Assembly: GCA_003278525.1 (NCBI GenBank)
Contig: QCEQ01000004.1
Span: 1-64,000, forward strand
Length of the DNA stretch: 64,000 nucleotides
Origin: Prochlorococcus sp. AG-355-P16
GTDB taxonomy: Bacteria > Cyanobacteriota > Cyanobacteriia > PCC-6307 > Cyanobiaceae
Direction of reading: 5' to 3'
The translations under genes were made by a program, and so were the position numbers. This document shows positions 55,590 through 64,000 of the stretch, piece after piece (the first letter of the stretch is position 1; every line of letters begins with the position of its first letter). The notes under the pieces were generated by a model. The model was not told the DNA's origin. It made no database searches and saw only the letters and a list, made by a program, of their open reading frames with translations.

Positions 55590-58499
55590 ATGACATCCAA
55601 ATTTGGGTCTGATTTGTTTATAGATAGGCATCTTGGGTTAGGAGATAATGATGAAAGAATTATGCTTAACAAGCTTGGTTTTAATAATATTGATCAATTT
55701 ATAAATCAAGTTATTCCTGATGATATTCAGCTTAAAGATAAATCCTCAGAAATATTGCCCCAAGGTTGTTCAGAAATTGAGGCTTTAAAAGAATTAGAAG
55801 AGATTGCGAATAAAAATACTAAAATGAGATCACTTATAGGCCTCGGTTATTATGACAATCATATGCCTAAAGTAATCCAAAGACATGTTCTTGAAAATCC
55901 AAGGTGGTACACGTCTTATACTCCATATCAAGCAGAAATTGCACAAGGAAGATTAGAAGCTCTATTTAATTTTCAGACTATTGTTTGTGAACTAACAGGA
56001 TTCCCTGTCGCCAATGCATCTTTGTTGGATGAGGGTACTGCTGCTGCAGAAGCCATGGCCATGAGTTTTTCCGCAAGAAAAAATAAATCTTCAAAAGTGT
56101 ACTTAGTGGAGTCAAATGTTTTTGATCATACTTTTAATGTTCTACAAACCAGAGCAAAACCTTTGGGAATATCCTTAAAACGCTTTACTCAAAGCAACCT
56201 TCCTAATCATGATTATGTTTTTGGAATGTTGTTGCAATTACCTGGTAAAAATGGACAATTATTTGATCCTACATTCTTAATATCCCAAGCACATAGATCA
56301 GAAATTATTGTTACGGCATGTATTGATCCACTAGCACAAGTTTTGATTAAACCAATTTCTGAATTTGGTGTTGATGTAGCAGTGGGGAGTATGCAAAGAT
56401 TTGGTGTTCCAATGGGTTTTGGTGGCCCTCATGCAGCATATTTTGCTTGTAGCGAAAAATATAAAAGGTTGATACCCGGAAGAATAGTTGGGCAAACTCT
56501 ATCTAAAAATGGAGAAAAATCATTACGACTAGCATTGCAAACAAGAGAGCAACATATTAGAAGGGAAAAGGCAACTAGTAATATTTGTACTGCTCAATCT
56601 TTGTTAGCCATAATTTCTTCTTTTTATGCTATTTATCATGGACCCTCTGGATTAACGCAAATTGCTAAGAGATTAGTTGAATTGAGAATAAATTTAGAAT
56701 CAAATTTAGCTGCTTTAGGTTTTGATATTCCTGATGGGACTAGATTTGATAGTGTTGATGTTTATTCTAAGCACTCCCAGAGGATTCATAATGAAGCTTT
56801 AAAAAATGGCTATAACTTAAGAATTTTGCCGTTAGGATCAACTATTGAAAATTCAACTGGCTTTGGGATCTCTTTAGATGAGCTTAGTAATGAAAAAGAA
56901 ATAAAAGATATTTTGACTTTCATAGCAAACCTTATAGAAAAAGAAGAAGATTTAGAGCATATAAAATTTGATAAAGAATTTCATCTTGAAAGTTTAGCTT
57001 TGAGATCCAGTGCCTGGATGCAGCAAGATATATTTACAAATTACCAAAGTGAAACTGAATTAATGAGATATATATTTCGACTTGCAGAAAAAGATTTTTC
57101 TTTGGTAGATGGGATGATGCCATTGGGAAGCTGTACAATGAAGTTAAATTCTGCAGCAGAGTTAAATCCAGTTTCTTGGGCTAATTTATCTTCCATTCAT
57201 CCTTTTTCCCCACCAGATCAAACTAAAGGCTATTCAAAAATAATATCTGACCTAGAAAAATGGATAAGTGATATTGTTGGGTTAAAATCAGTTTCTTTTC
57301 AACCAAATGCAGGCTCTCAGGGAGAATTTGCTGGTTTATTGGCAATAAATTCTTATTTTGAATCAAAAGGCGAACTGTCAAGAAAAAAATGTTTAATTCC
57401 TAAAAGTGCTCATGGCACAAATCCTGCTAGTGCAGTTATGGCAGGTTTTGATGTTTTAACTGTTGAATGTGATGAGGAAGGAAATATTGACTTTCAAGAT
57501 TTGTATATCAAGGTCAAGACATTTGATAACCAAATAGGGGCTCTTATGTTGACTTATCCCTCTACTCATGGAGTTTTTGAATTACAAATTAGAAAGATAT
57601 GTGATTTAATTCACTCTGTTGGAGGATTTGTCTATTTAGATGGAGCAAATTTGAACGCTCAGGTTGGATTATGCAAACCGGGGAATTATGGTGTTGATAT
57701 TTGTCATTTGAATTTACATAAAACATTCTGCATTCCGCATGGAGGAGGTGGCCCGGGGGTAGGACCAGTTGCTGCATCAGAAACTTTAAGCCCATTTCTT
57801 CCTTCTCATTCTTTAATGGATAATAATTTATCTAATAGTTCTAATTACGTATCTTCTGCCAAGTATGGGAGTGCAAGTATTCTTCCAATAAGTTGGATGT
57901 ACATTAAAATGGCTGGTCTTAGTGGTTTAAGGAAAGCAACTGCGCATGCAATTTTATCTGCTAATTATATTGCCCGTTCTTTAAATCATAAATTCAAGAT
58001 TCTTTATAAAGGAAAAAATAATTTTGTTGCACATGAATGCATTTTAGATTTTAGAGATTTAAAATCCAAAACTGGTTTGAGTGTAAATGATTTAGCTAAA
58101 CGATTAATTGATTATAGTTTTCATGCCCCAACCATAAGTTGGCCTGTTTCGGAGACGATAATGATAGAGCCTACTGAAAGTGAAAGTTTGGTTGAATTGG
58201 ATAGATTTTGTGAGGCTATGTTATTGATTGGAGAAGAAATCAGCGAAATAGAAAAAAATGTTGAATTAAGGAATAATAATGTGATTAGTAACGCTCCTCA
58301 TACGCTAAAAGAGTTAATTGCTGAAAATTGGTATTATCCTTATTCAAAAGAAAAAGCTTCTTTTCCTTATAAAACCCAAACTTCTATTAAGTTTTGGTCT
58401 TCAGTTTCTAGGATCGATAATGCATATGGCGATCGTAATTTAATTTGTTCTTGCAATGTAAATCAAAGAGAGACTTTTGAAGAAAAAAAATGTGCTTAA
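55590..58499 (+). CDS. gcvP: Glycine dehydrogenase (decarboxylating), P protein
   Basis: PLP enzyme that decarboxylates glycine and loads the aminomethyl group onto GcvH; in cyanobacteria it also serves photorespiratory glycine. The 969-residue single-chain form contains the N-terminal half (RHLGLGDNDERIML, YTPYQAEIAQGRLEAL) and the catalytic C-terminal half with PLP lysine in NLHKTFCIPHGGGGPG (about residue 711). Length is that of the fused bacterial P protein. Last of the run 232-residue protein, YnbB-like, gcvH, gcvP. Confidence 0.97.
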   Translation: MTSKFGSDLFIDRHLGLGDNDERIMLNKLGFNNIDQFINQVIPDDIQLKDKSSEILPQGCSEIEALKELEEIANKNTKMRSLIGLGYYDNHMPKVIQRHVLENPRWYTSYTPYQAEIAQGRLEALFNFQTIVCELTGFPVANASLLDEGTAAAEAMAMSFSARKNKSSKVYLVESNVFDHTFNVLQTRAKPLGISLKRFTQSNLPNHDYVFGMLLQLPGKNGQLFDPTFLISQAHRSEIIVTACIDPLAQVLIKPISEFGVDVAVGSMQRFGVPMGFGGPHAAYFACSEKYKRLIPGRIVGQTLSKNGEKSLRLALQTREQHIRREKATSNICTAQSLLAIISSFYAIYHGPSGLTQIAKRLVELRINLESNLAALGFDIPDGTRFDSVDVYSKHSQRIHNEALKNGYNLRILPLGSTIENSTGFGISLDELSNEKEIKDILTFIANLIEKEEDLEHIKFDKEFHLESLALRSSAWMQQDIFTNYQSETELMRYIFRLAEKDFSLVDGMMPLGSCTMKLNSAAELNPVSWANLSSIHPFSPPDQTKGYSKIISDLEKWISDIVGLKSVSFQPNAGSQGEFAGLLAINSYFESKGELSRKKCLIPKSAHGTNPASAVMAGFDVLTVECDEEGNIDFQDLYIKVKTFDNQIGALMLTYPSTHGVFELQIRKICDLIHSVGGFVYLDGANLNAQVGLCKPGNYGVDICHLNLHKTFCIPHGGGGPGVGPVAASETLSPFLPSHSLMDNNLSNSSNYVSSAKYGSASILPISWMYIKMAGLSGLRKATAHAILSANYIARSLNHKFKILYKGKNNFVAHECILDFRDLKSKTGLSVNDLAKRLIDYSFHAPTISWPVSETIMIEPTESESLVELDRFCEAMLLIGEEISEIEKNVELRNNNVISNAPHTLKELIAENWYYPYSKEKASFPYKTQTSIKFWSSVSRIDNAYGDRNLICSCNVNQRETFEEKKCA

Positions 58500-58629
58500 A
58501 GCACTAGCGTCCTTGTATTTACTTAGTTATCATCAGTGAGAATAAAAATTTAATATTTTCTTATAGAATTTTTTTAAATTTTTTTATTAAAATATTCGAG
58601 CATCAAATTTTTTTGGGGTATTTGAAGCT

Positions 58630-58878
58630 ATGACCAAAGATTTTAAATCTGGTAATGTAAAGCAGCTGCCAGTTAAAAACGTCGACTTACCAAATTTTGT
58701 CAATAATTTTTCGGGAGATAACTCAAACATTAGTTCTATTGAGGGAACTAATGTTATAAGAGTACCTTTTGGTAAAAAATTCTCAAAGAAAAAAAGGCCT
58801 GAAAAGAATCAAAACATCGCTACTCTAATACTCCCTTTAAGTTCGTATAATAGTCCTACGCCCCCACACGTAGCATAA
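58630..58878 (+). CDS. Small hydrophilic protein, hypothetical
   Basis: An 82-residue frame from ATG 58630, ending 12 bases before the convergent sqdX stop. It has a polar N-terminal half, a GTNVIRVPFGKKFSKKKRP core with a basic patch (about 39-57), and a short hydrophobic end (TLILPLSSY). No domain recognised. The coding sequence contains a perfect 11-bp inverted repeat, so the locus might act as structured RNA instead of, or as well as, coding. The 130-base gap after gcvP (58500-58629) is AT-rich with no clear terminator. Confidence 0.5.
   Translation: MTKDFKSGNVKQLPVKNVDLPNFVNNFSGDNSNISSIEGTNVIRVPFGKKFSKKKRPEKNQNIATLILPLSSYNSPTPPHVA
58726..58755 (+). repeat. Perfect 11-bp inverted repeat inside a small gene
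   Basis: AACATTAGTTC (58726-58736) and its exact reverse complement GAACTAATGTT (58745-58755) flank the 8-base loop TATTGAGG. It is the longest perfect hairpin I noticed in the window and lies inside the small coding frame at 58630. No T-run follows, so it is not a simple terminator. It could be an mRNA regulatory structure, processing site or protein-binding site. Confidence 0.55.
58856..58873. terminator. Short hairpin between convergent genes (possible terminator)
   Basis: CTACG (58856-58860) pairs with CGTAG (58869-58873) around an 8-base loop, at the junction of the small gene at 58630 and convergent sqdX. The stem is GC-containing but there is no long T-run on either strand, so terminator function is weakly supported. 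TCCTA at 58854 and TAGGA at 58880 could form a competing structure. Confidence 0.25.
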
Positions 58879-58890
58879 TTAGGATCTAGT

Positions 58891-60024
58891 TTAATCTATC
58901 TCTTTGAGGGTATCTGCATAATAATTTTGTAGTTGTAACGTTGCTTGATTCCAGTCCCATTTTTCAGCTTCGTTTCGTGCTTCTTTCCTCATAACTTCTC
59001 TTTTATCTTCATTCTCTAGGATTTTTTTTGTTGCTTTAATCAAACTTTGTTCACCGTTATCTTTTTCATCAGGATCATATAAACAACCATTAATCCCATC
59101 GCTAATAATATCTGGAATTCCTCCCTTGTTGGCTCCGATAACTGGACATCCTGCTGCCATTGCTTCTAGTAAAACTAACCCAAGTGTTTCTGTACTAGAT
59201 GGAAATAAAAATATATCTCCAGAGGCATAGGCGCTAGCAAGTTCATCGCCAGATAAATATCCTATGAAATTAGTCTTGGTATTTTCGAAGATTTTTTCAA
59301 GCTGGTTTCTATATGGGCCGTCACCTACAAGTGCTAGGCAAGTATTAGGGATACTTTCCAAGACTGGTTTAATTCTCTCAATCTGTTTTTCTGCTGATAA
59401 TCTTCCTACATAAATCAATAAGTAATTAGCGTCGTGATGTTCCCCAAATAATTTTTTTCTCATTTTCTCATTTCTCAAATCTGGTCGGAAACTGTAAGTA
59501 TCTACTCCCCTTTGCCATAAAGCAGTCCTTTGAATTCCTTTATCTTTTAACTCATTTACCATAGCGGTGGATGTACATAAATTTAATAAGGCTTGATTAT
59601 GTGCAGCTTTAAGTAATTCCCACAAAAGTGGCTCCAACATACCCATACCGTAATGTTCTAGATATTTCGGAAGATGAGTATGGTAACTGGCAATTAAAGG
59701 AATATTATTAGTTTTCGCCAACCATATGCCACCTAAGCCAAGTACAGCTGGATTAACAACATGTATTAAATCCGGGTTAAATTTTTCTAACTTATCTGAG
59801 ACTGCAGGACCTGGTAAACCAAGCTTCAACTCTGGGTATAACGGTAACGGCATTGCTGCAACTCCGACAACAGTTGCCCCCATATATGATTCTGGACATC
59901 CCTCTGGACAAAAAATTATAACTTCATCACCATTTTTTACTAAAAATTCAATTGTTTTAGTCAGTCTTGTGACTATGCCATCAACTTTAGGTAAAAAAGT
60001 TTCAGTAAACAATGCAATTTTCAC
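58891..60024 (-). CDS. sqdX: Sulfoquinovosyldiacylglycerol synthase glycosyltransferase
   Basis: GT4 glycosyltransferase moving sulfoquinovose from UDP-sulfoquinovose to diacylglycerol in the thylakoid lipid pathway. The 377-residue protein starts with GTG (KIALFTETFLPKVDGIV). It has the acceptor-side SYHTHLPKYLEHYG and the donor-side FPSSTETLGLVLLEAMAAGCPVIGANKGG (about 273-301, the E-x7-E motif). Immediate adjacency to sqdB (27 bases, same strand) makes the sqdX assignment secure against other GT4 enzymes. Confidence 0.94.
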   Translation of the reverse strand: MKIALFTETFLPKVDGIVTRLTKTIEFLVKNGDEVIIFCPEGCPESYMGATVVGVAAMPLPLYPELKLGLPGPAVSDKLEKFNPDLIHVVNPAVLGLGGIWLAKTNNIPLIASYHTHLPKYLEHYGMGMLEPLLWELLKAAHNQALLNLCTSTAMVNELKDKGIQRTALWQRGVDTYSFRPDLRNEKMRKKLFGEHHDANYLLIYVGRLSAEKQIERIKPVLESIPNTCLALVGDGPYRNQLEKIFENTKTNFIGYLSGDELASAYASGDIFLFPSSTETLGLVLLEAMAAGCPVIGANKGGIPDIISDGINGCLYDPDEKDNGEQSLIKATKKILENEDKREVMRKEARNEAEKWDWNQATLQLQNYYADTLKEID

Positions 60025-60051
60025 TTTCTTAAGGTAATTATTTCAGAAATT

Positions 60052-61245
60052 TTAATTAGTCTTTATAGCCTCAGCTTGTTTTTTAGTCCAGGATGAAACA
60101 CAAGGTATGCGTTTGAGATCACATCTGTTGGAGTATTTTTTTGCAACTTCAACAACTTCTTCTAATAAACCATTATCAAGAGTGGTTGGGTTTAAACCTA
60201 ACTCTATAAAGCATTTATTATCAACAATGAGATCATTTTCTACTGCTTCATTTCTTGGATTAGGTAAATAATTGATATCAGCACCTGTTAGAGACGCAAC
60301 TTTTTTAGCTAGTTCTCCAACTTGATGGCTTTCAGTCATTTGATTAAAGATTTTCACTCTATCTCCAGGTTTTGGAGGATTTTCAAGGGCAAGTTGCACA
60401 CATTTTACAGAGTCTTTTATGTGTATAAAGGCTCTTGTTTGCCCTCCTGTTCCATGAACACTTAATGGATATCCAATTGCAGCTTGCATTAGAAATCTGT
60501 TTAGAACAGTTCCATAATCTCCGTCGTAGTCAAATCGGTTTGTTAATCTAGGATCTTTTAAAGTTGCGTCTGTATTTGTTCCCCAAACAATACCTTGATG
60601 TAAATCAGTAATCCTTACAAGATCATTTTTGTTGTAGTAAAGAAATAATAATTGATCTAAAGTTTTAGTCATATGGTATACACTACCAGGACTTGCAGGG
60701 TGTAATATTTCTTCTTTAAAGCGACTTCCATCTGGTTGTGGAACTTCAACTTTTAGATAACCTTCTGGAATTGTTGCACCCCTATGTGATCCATATCCGT
60801 AAACTCCCATTGTTCCTAAATGTACAACATGAATATCTAAATTACTCTCAACTATTGCAGCAAGTAGATTGTGGGTACCATTAACATTATTATCTACTGT
60901 ATATCTCTTCGTAAAACTAGATTTCATGGAGTAAGGGGCTGCTCTTTGTTCTGCAAAATGGATCACAGAATCTGGCTTTTCATCATTGAGTAAATCGAGT
61001 AATTTTTGATATTGTTTAGAGATATCCATGTTGAGAAATCTCATAGGCTTACCTCCAATTTCTTCCCATGCAGAAAGTCGTTCTGTTATCGAAGCAATTG
61101 GAGTTAAAGATTCTACCTCAAGATCAATATCAATTTTTCTACGACTTAAATTGTCGACAATAATTACATCATGATTTTGCTCTGCTAAATTCACCGCACA
61201 AGGCCAACCGCAAAAACCATCTCCACCTAGAACAATAACTTTCAC
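60052..61245 (-). CDS. sqdB: UDP-sulfoquinovose synthase
   Basis: NAD+-dependent enzyme converting UDP-glucose and sulfite to UDP-sulfoquinovose. The 397-residue SDR-type protein starts with GTG. It has VLGGDGFCGWPCAVNLA (NAD loop, about 4-20), DNLSRRKID, HFAEQRAAPYSM, the active-site threonine region HLGTMGVYG and the YHMTK (Tyr-x3-Lys) motif; the region GIVWGTNTD is also SQD1-like. It is first in the sqdB-sqdX operon. Sulfolipid replaces phospholipid, saving phosphate. Its promoter should lie in the 170-base gap 61246-61415, where I see no ORF or clear boxes. Confidence 0.97.
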   Translation of the reverse strand: MKVIVLGGDGFCGWPCAVNLAEQNHDVIIVDNLSRRKIDIDLEVESLTPIASITERLSAWEEIGGKPMRFLNMDISKQYQKLLDLLNDEKPDSVIHFAEQRAAPYSMKSSFTKRYTVDNNVNGTHNLLAAIVESNLDIHVVHLGTMGVYGYGSHRGATIPEGYLKVEVPQPDGSRFKEEILHPASPGSVYHMTKTLDQLLFLYYNKNDLVRITDLHQGIVWGTNTDATLKDPRLTNRFDYDGDYGTVLNRFLMQAAIGYPLSVHGTGGQTRAFIHIKDSVKCVQLALENPPKPGDRVKIFNQMTESHQVGELAKKVASLTGADINYLPNPRNEAVENDLIVDNKCFIELGLNPTTLDNGLLEEVVEVAKKYSNRCDLKRIPCVSSWTKKQAEAIKTN

Positions 61246-61415
61246 TCAGAACTCCAGAATTAAAAGATTCATAATATATCTATTAAATTACTACAGTGTG
61301 CTTCCACTTTGCGAAAAAACATTGTAAATAGTTTCAAATCTTCTTTCTTAATACGATAAATAAAAGCAAATTATAAATTTTTACTTTCTATTTAAACTTT
61401 TCTAAATAAAAAGAA

Positions 61416-62210
61416 TTAGATAGATATGTTCTTTTCAGGAGAACTTGCTACTGCAAAGTCTTGTTTTTTAATTCTTCCTGCCAGAAAAGCTTGCCTGCCA
61501 GCTTTCACACCATAATTTATCGCTTGAGCCATTAGAGGAGGATTTGCAGCTTGTGCTATTGCACTATTGATTAAGACACCATCAGCTCCAATTTCCATAG
61601 CTTGAGAAGCTTCACTAGGCACTCCAATTCCTGCGTCTATTATTACTGGCACTTTTGCATTCTCAATAATTATCCTTATATTTGATAAATTTAACAAACC
61701 TTGCCCGGAGCCTATGGGCGAGCCCAATGGCATTACAGTTTCACAACCTATTTCTTCTAGTCTTTTTGCAAGAATAGGATCTGCATTGATGTAAGGAAGT
61801 ACAGCGAAACCCTTTTTTATTAAAATTTCGGCTGCTTTAAGAGTTTCTATCGGATCTGGTAGTAAATACTTTTTGTCAGGAATAACCTCTAACTTCACAA
61901 AATTATTTTCTTCTTGACCAGATAATTTTGCAAGTTCTCTACCTAAAATTGCTATTCTGACTGCCTCATCGGAATTAACACAACCGGCTGTATTAGGAAG
62001 CATCCAGTATTTTTCCCAGTTGATCTTTTCGAGTAAATTTTCTCCGCTCTGATCATTTTTAATTCTTCTAACAGCGACGGTTATAATTTCCGTTTCAGAA
62101 TTTGACAAACTTTCCACCATATCTTGAGTAGATTTGTATTTGCCAGTGCCAACCATTAATCTACTGGAAAATTGTTTTCCACCAATTAGTAAAGAAGAAG
62201 AATTTTCCAT
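61416..62210 (-). CDS. thiG: Thiazole synthase
   Basis: TIM-barrel enzyme forming the thiazole phosphate of thiamine from DXP, ThiS-thiocarboxylate and dehydroglycine. The 264-residue protein shows [25 protein letters not shown], the Schiff-base lysine region [29 protein letters not shown] and [13 protein letters not shown]. All are ThiG hallmarks. The ThiO-like oxidase at 16.4 kb may supply the glycine imine. It starts 2 bases after the ycf37 stop. No TPP riboswitch is visible nearby. Confidence 0.97.
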   Translation of the reverse strand: MENSSSLLIGGKQFSSRLMVGTGKYKSTQDMVESLSNSETEIITVAVRRIKNDQSGENLLEKINWEKYWMLPNTAGCVNSDEAVRIAILGRELAKLSGQEENNFVKLEVIPDKKYLLPDPIETLKAAEILIKKGFAVLPYINADPILAKRLEEIGCETVMPLGSPIGSGQGLLNLSNIRIIIENAKVPVIIDAGIGVPSEASQAMEIGADGVLINSAIAQAANPPLMAQAINYGVKAGRQAFLAGRIKKQDFAVASSPEKNISI

Positions 62211-62212
62211 AT

Positions 62213-62770
62213 TTAGAATCCCTTATCTTTAATACCTTTATAAGGTTTATAATTGTTTCTTTTTTCTAACTCCTTACTTTTTTTAATTGCTGTTTTGTTT
62301 TTTGGATCTATCAACAAAACCTTTTGATAAGTTTCATATGCCAAGTCGTACTCAAGTAAACGCTGTTGTGCTGATGCAAGGTTGTTTAGAGCTATAGGAT
62401 ATTCTGGAAGAGATTTTATTGCAGAGTTATAATGTTTAATTGCTTTATTAAATTCATTTTGAGCAGCATAAGAAAATCCTAAAGCATTATTTATTATTGC
62501 TTTGGCTTCATCAGGTTCATTTTCATAATTTTCAATTGCTTTTAAAAAAGTTTTAGTAGCTTCAGAATATAATCTTTTTTTTATCTGAATAGACCCAAAT
62601 TCATATAATTCTGTAGCTTGAGTGAGAGAATCTAAACCTTTTTGCTCGAATTTTACTAAATTTAATTCTTCACTTCTTGTTTTTAAAAATTGTCTGAATA
62701 CAAAAATAGAAATTATTATTAATACAACAAAAAGAATTATTAAATAAGATTGGAAGGAAGATATTTCCAT
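62213..62770 (-). CDS. ycf37: Ycf37-like TPR protein, photosystem I assembly
   Basis: A 185-residue protein with one N-terminal membrane helix (about 8-26, ending VFRQFLKTR) and three tetratricopeptide repeats (about 52-155: [48 protein letters not shown]). This layout matches cyanobacterial Ycf37, which aids photosystem I assembly or stability at the thylakoid. It lies between rplT (36 bases) and thiG on the same strand. Identity rests on layout and the FRQ-LKTR junction. Confidence 0.82.
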   Translation of the reverse strand: MEISSFQSYLIILFVVLIIISIFVFRQFLKTRSEELNLVKFEQKGLDSLTQATELYEFGSIQIKKRLYSEATKTFLKAIENYENEPDEAKAIINNALGFSYAAQNEFNKAIKHYNSAIKSLPEYPIALNNLASAQQRLLEYDLAYETYQKVLLIDPKNKTAIKKSKELEKRNNYKPYKGIKDKGF

Positions 62771-62806
62771 TATTTATATTTATTTTTCTAGATTATATTC
62801 TTTTTT

Positions 62807-63154
62807 CTAATTACTAACTGAAGAAACAATTTTTTCAAAACACTTAGGATCGTTTAAGGCTAATTGAGCAAGCATTTTTCTATTTATAATAATCTCTGAA
62901 TTTTTCATCCCATTTATCAACTTGCTATAGTTTGTTCCATTTATCCTGGCTGATGCGTTAATTCTGGAAATCCAAAGTCTTCTAAAATCTCTTTTTCTTC
63001 TTCTTCTATCCCTATAAGCATTACAAAGAGCTTTCATCACTCTTTGATTTGCTGTCCTGAAAAGATTTTTGTTGCCGCCTCTAAAACCTTTTGCAAGATT
63101 TAAGATTTTGTTTCTTCTTTTTCTGGCTATGTTGCCTCTTTTTACGCGTGCCAT
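62807..63154 (-). CDS. rplT: 50S ribosomal protein bL20
   Basis: Large-subunit assembly protein binding 23S rRNA. The 115-residue highly basic protein begins [17 protein letters not shown] and contains [19 protein letters not shown] and [16 protein letters not shown], as in all L20. It is 28 bases downstream of rpmI; infC is not adjacent within the window. L20 often represses its own operon in other bacteria, but no leader structure is obvious here. Confidence 0.98.
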   Translation of the reverse strand: MARVKRGNIARKRRNKILNLAKGFRGGNKNLFRTANQRVMKALCNAYRDRRRRKRDFRRLWISRINASARINGTNYSKLINGMKNSEIIINRKMLAQLALNDPKCFEKIVSSVSN

Positions 63155-63182
63155 GAATATCTAATAAAAATTGGTTAAAGAT

Positions 63183-63380
63183 TTATGCGTATGGAATCAT
63201 TAATTTTACATTATCAGCATCTCTTTCATCAACTACTGCTTTTGTTGATAGATGTCTTTTTAATTTTGAGCTTTTATGATCAAGTAAATGATTATGGAAA
63301 GCTCTTCTTCTCATGAATTTACCCGTCGCAGTAGCTTTAAATCTTTTGGCAGCTGATTTACGAGTTTTTAGTTTAGACAT
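63183..63380 (-). CDS. rpmI: 50S ribosomal protein bL35
   Basis: A 65-residue basic ribosomal protein starting at ATG 63380 ([20 protein letters not shown]). The frame extends three codons to 63389, but the family begins at the chosen Met. It contains the conserved HLLDHKS and KRHLS residues. It is the first gene of the rpmI-rplT unit and is divergent from the SpoIID-like gene. Confidence 0.97.
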   Translation of the reverse strand: MSKLKTRKSAAKRFKATATGKFMRRRAFHNHLLDHKSSKLKRHLSTKAVVDERDADNVKLMIPYA

Positions 63381-63406
63381 TTCAGTCAAATGTGTTTAAT
63401 TAGGAT

Positions 63407-63435
63407 AATCTAAACCTTTATACGCATTGGTGCAA
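63407..63435 (-). promoter_or_regulatory. Candidate sigma-70 promoter of rpmI-rplT
   Basis: On the minus strand TTGCAC (63435-63430) and TAGATT (63412-63407) are separated by exactly 17 bases, about 27 bases before the rpmI ATG. The -35 matches TTGACA at 4 of 6 positions and the -10 matches TATAAT at 4 of 6. Position and spacing are good, the hexamers modest. Confidence 0.35.
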
Positions 63436-63471
63436 ATAAAATTTTTTAATTGATTAAGAAAGTTCTAACTT

Positions 63472-64000
63472 ATGAAACTTAAATTTGCCTTTTTATACTT
63501 ATTTTTTGGATGTATTTATCTCTTTTTAATAAATATTAAATTTACTGCAAATGTCAAAGGAGAAGAATTGCAAAAGTTTGAACTCAATAATGAAATTAAA
63601 AAAGGAAAATTTTTAATTGGTTTAAAACAATATTTAGGCGGGGAGAATGACAGTTTTTCAAAAAAAAAGAATATCAATTTTATCTCTGATAAAGGTTTTT
63701 TAAATCTGATATCGTCCAACGGTATTAAACATAAATCAAAAGAGATTAATATTAATTGGGTAAATATACCCATTAAAAAGCCACAAACAATCGAAAGAAT
63801 TGTTTTTGGTCCTTTTGCTAGCTATGAATCTGCAAAAAAACAAGCGGAGAAACTTAAAGATAAGGGATTTAATACGACTGTTGCCTACCCTAAAAATTGG
63901 GAAGTATGGATTCCATTTGAAGATGATCTTCCAGAGTTTGAATTAAAAAATAAGATTTATAGAAAAATAAAAAATATTCAAATTACTCCTGTTCTTAGAA
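63472..64000 (+). CDS. SpoIID/LytB-like protein, 3' end cut by window
   Basis: An ATG at 63472 opens a frame that stays open to the window end, giving 176 residues so far. It has an N-terminal signal/anchor segment (FAFLYLFFGCIYLFLI, about 5-20). It then has Lys-rich sequence with LIGLKQYLGG and FLNLISSNG, the beta-type repeats seen at the start of SpoIID homologues, and a SPOR-like stretch (FGPFASYESAKKQAEKLKDKGF, about 109-130). SpoIID proteins are peptidoglycan lytic transglycosylases or amidase enhancers; the catalytic part lies outside the window. It is divergent from rpmI. Confidence 0.75.
   Translation, partial: MKLKFAFLYLFFGCIYLFLINIKFTANVKGEELQKFELNNEIKKGKFLIGLKQYLGGENDSFSKKKNINFISDKGFLNLISSNGIKHKSKEININWVNIPIKKPQTIERIVFGPFASYESAKKQAEKLKDKGFNTTVAYPKNWEVWIPFEDDLPEFELKNKIYRKIKNIQITPVLR

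Noticed and set aside
58425-58440. HIP1-like palindrome (GCGATCGC)
   Set aside because: Only a partial match (GGCGATCG) inside gcvP; no HIP1 repeat is abundant here, as expected for Prochlorococcus.

Overview
The window is a dense, AT-rich, intron-free bacterial segment that reads as the chromosome of a high-light-type Prochlorococcus (marine picocyanobacterium). The evidence is the gene content: sulfolipid genes sqdB/sqdX, a Ycf37-like photosystem I assembly TPR protein, a Ycf21/DUF98 chorismate lyase, a cyanobacterial group 2 sigma factor, a glycosyltransferase-only sucrose-phosphate synthase, and many very short or overlapping intergenic junctions. I saw no insertion sequence, integrase, prophage, CRISPR array, rRNA or toxin-antitoxin module. 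No gene-free stretch exceeds about 200 bases.

Layout. 0-3.6 kb (minus): threonine synthase, a stand-alone DUF1400 protein and an ABC1/UbiB kinase. The first 50 bases hold two near-DnaA-box sequences. 3.7-8.3 kb (plus): recN and uvrA. 8.5-14.4 kb: sucrose-phosphate synthase, mraY with a DUF3134 protein, argG, rpsF and aroE. 14.5-22.4 kb: dnaK, thiO-like oxidase, purU, a ClC-type Cl-/H+ exchanger and acnB. 22.4-28.7 kb: DAHP synthase, a phytol/dolichol kinase-like membrane protein, a sigma factor, polyphosphate kinase and an MFS exporter. 28.8-40.4 kb: cobA (plus), then a long minus-strand run mazG-speE-speB-gcvT-aspS-pyrG-queE-queC-pabB-pabC, several joined by 4-base ATGA overlaps. 40.4-44.3 kb (plus): tRNA-Val(UAC), an IscA/HesB-like carrier, valS and a TVP38/DedA-type membrane protein. 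44.3-47.6 kb is the least conventional patch: an unlisted 50-codon gene, a T4-type ATP-dependent DNA ligase with a membrane-anchored small protein, and, divergently, a SprT-like zinc protease and a low-complexity protein. 47.6-53.1 kb (minus): chorismate lyase, mnmG, dnaB, rplI and an acyl-lipid desaturase. 53.1-58.9 kb (plus): a cyanobacterial protein of unknown function, a YnbB-type PLP enzyme, gcvH and gcvP, then a small protein gene with an internal perfect 11-bp hairpin. 58.9-63.4 kb (minus): sqdX, sqdB, thiG, ycf37, rplT and rpmI. The window closes inside a SpoIID-like gene.

Working together. Most genes are core metabolism. Glycine cleavage (gcvT, gcvH, gcvP), purU, pabB/pabC and thiO/thiG link glycine, one-carbon, folate and thiamine metabolism. 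aroG, aroE, pabB/C and chorismate lyase mark the shikimate-chorismate branch. sqdB/sqdX and ppk fit phosphate economy. recN, uvrA, dnaB and the second-type ligase serve replication and repair. I did not find a convincing new multi-gene system. The most interesting leads are the ligase/SprT patch, the hairpin-bearing small gene after gcvP, the palindromic uvrA leader, and the YnbB enzyme placed in the glycine cleavage operon.
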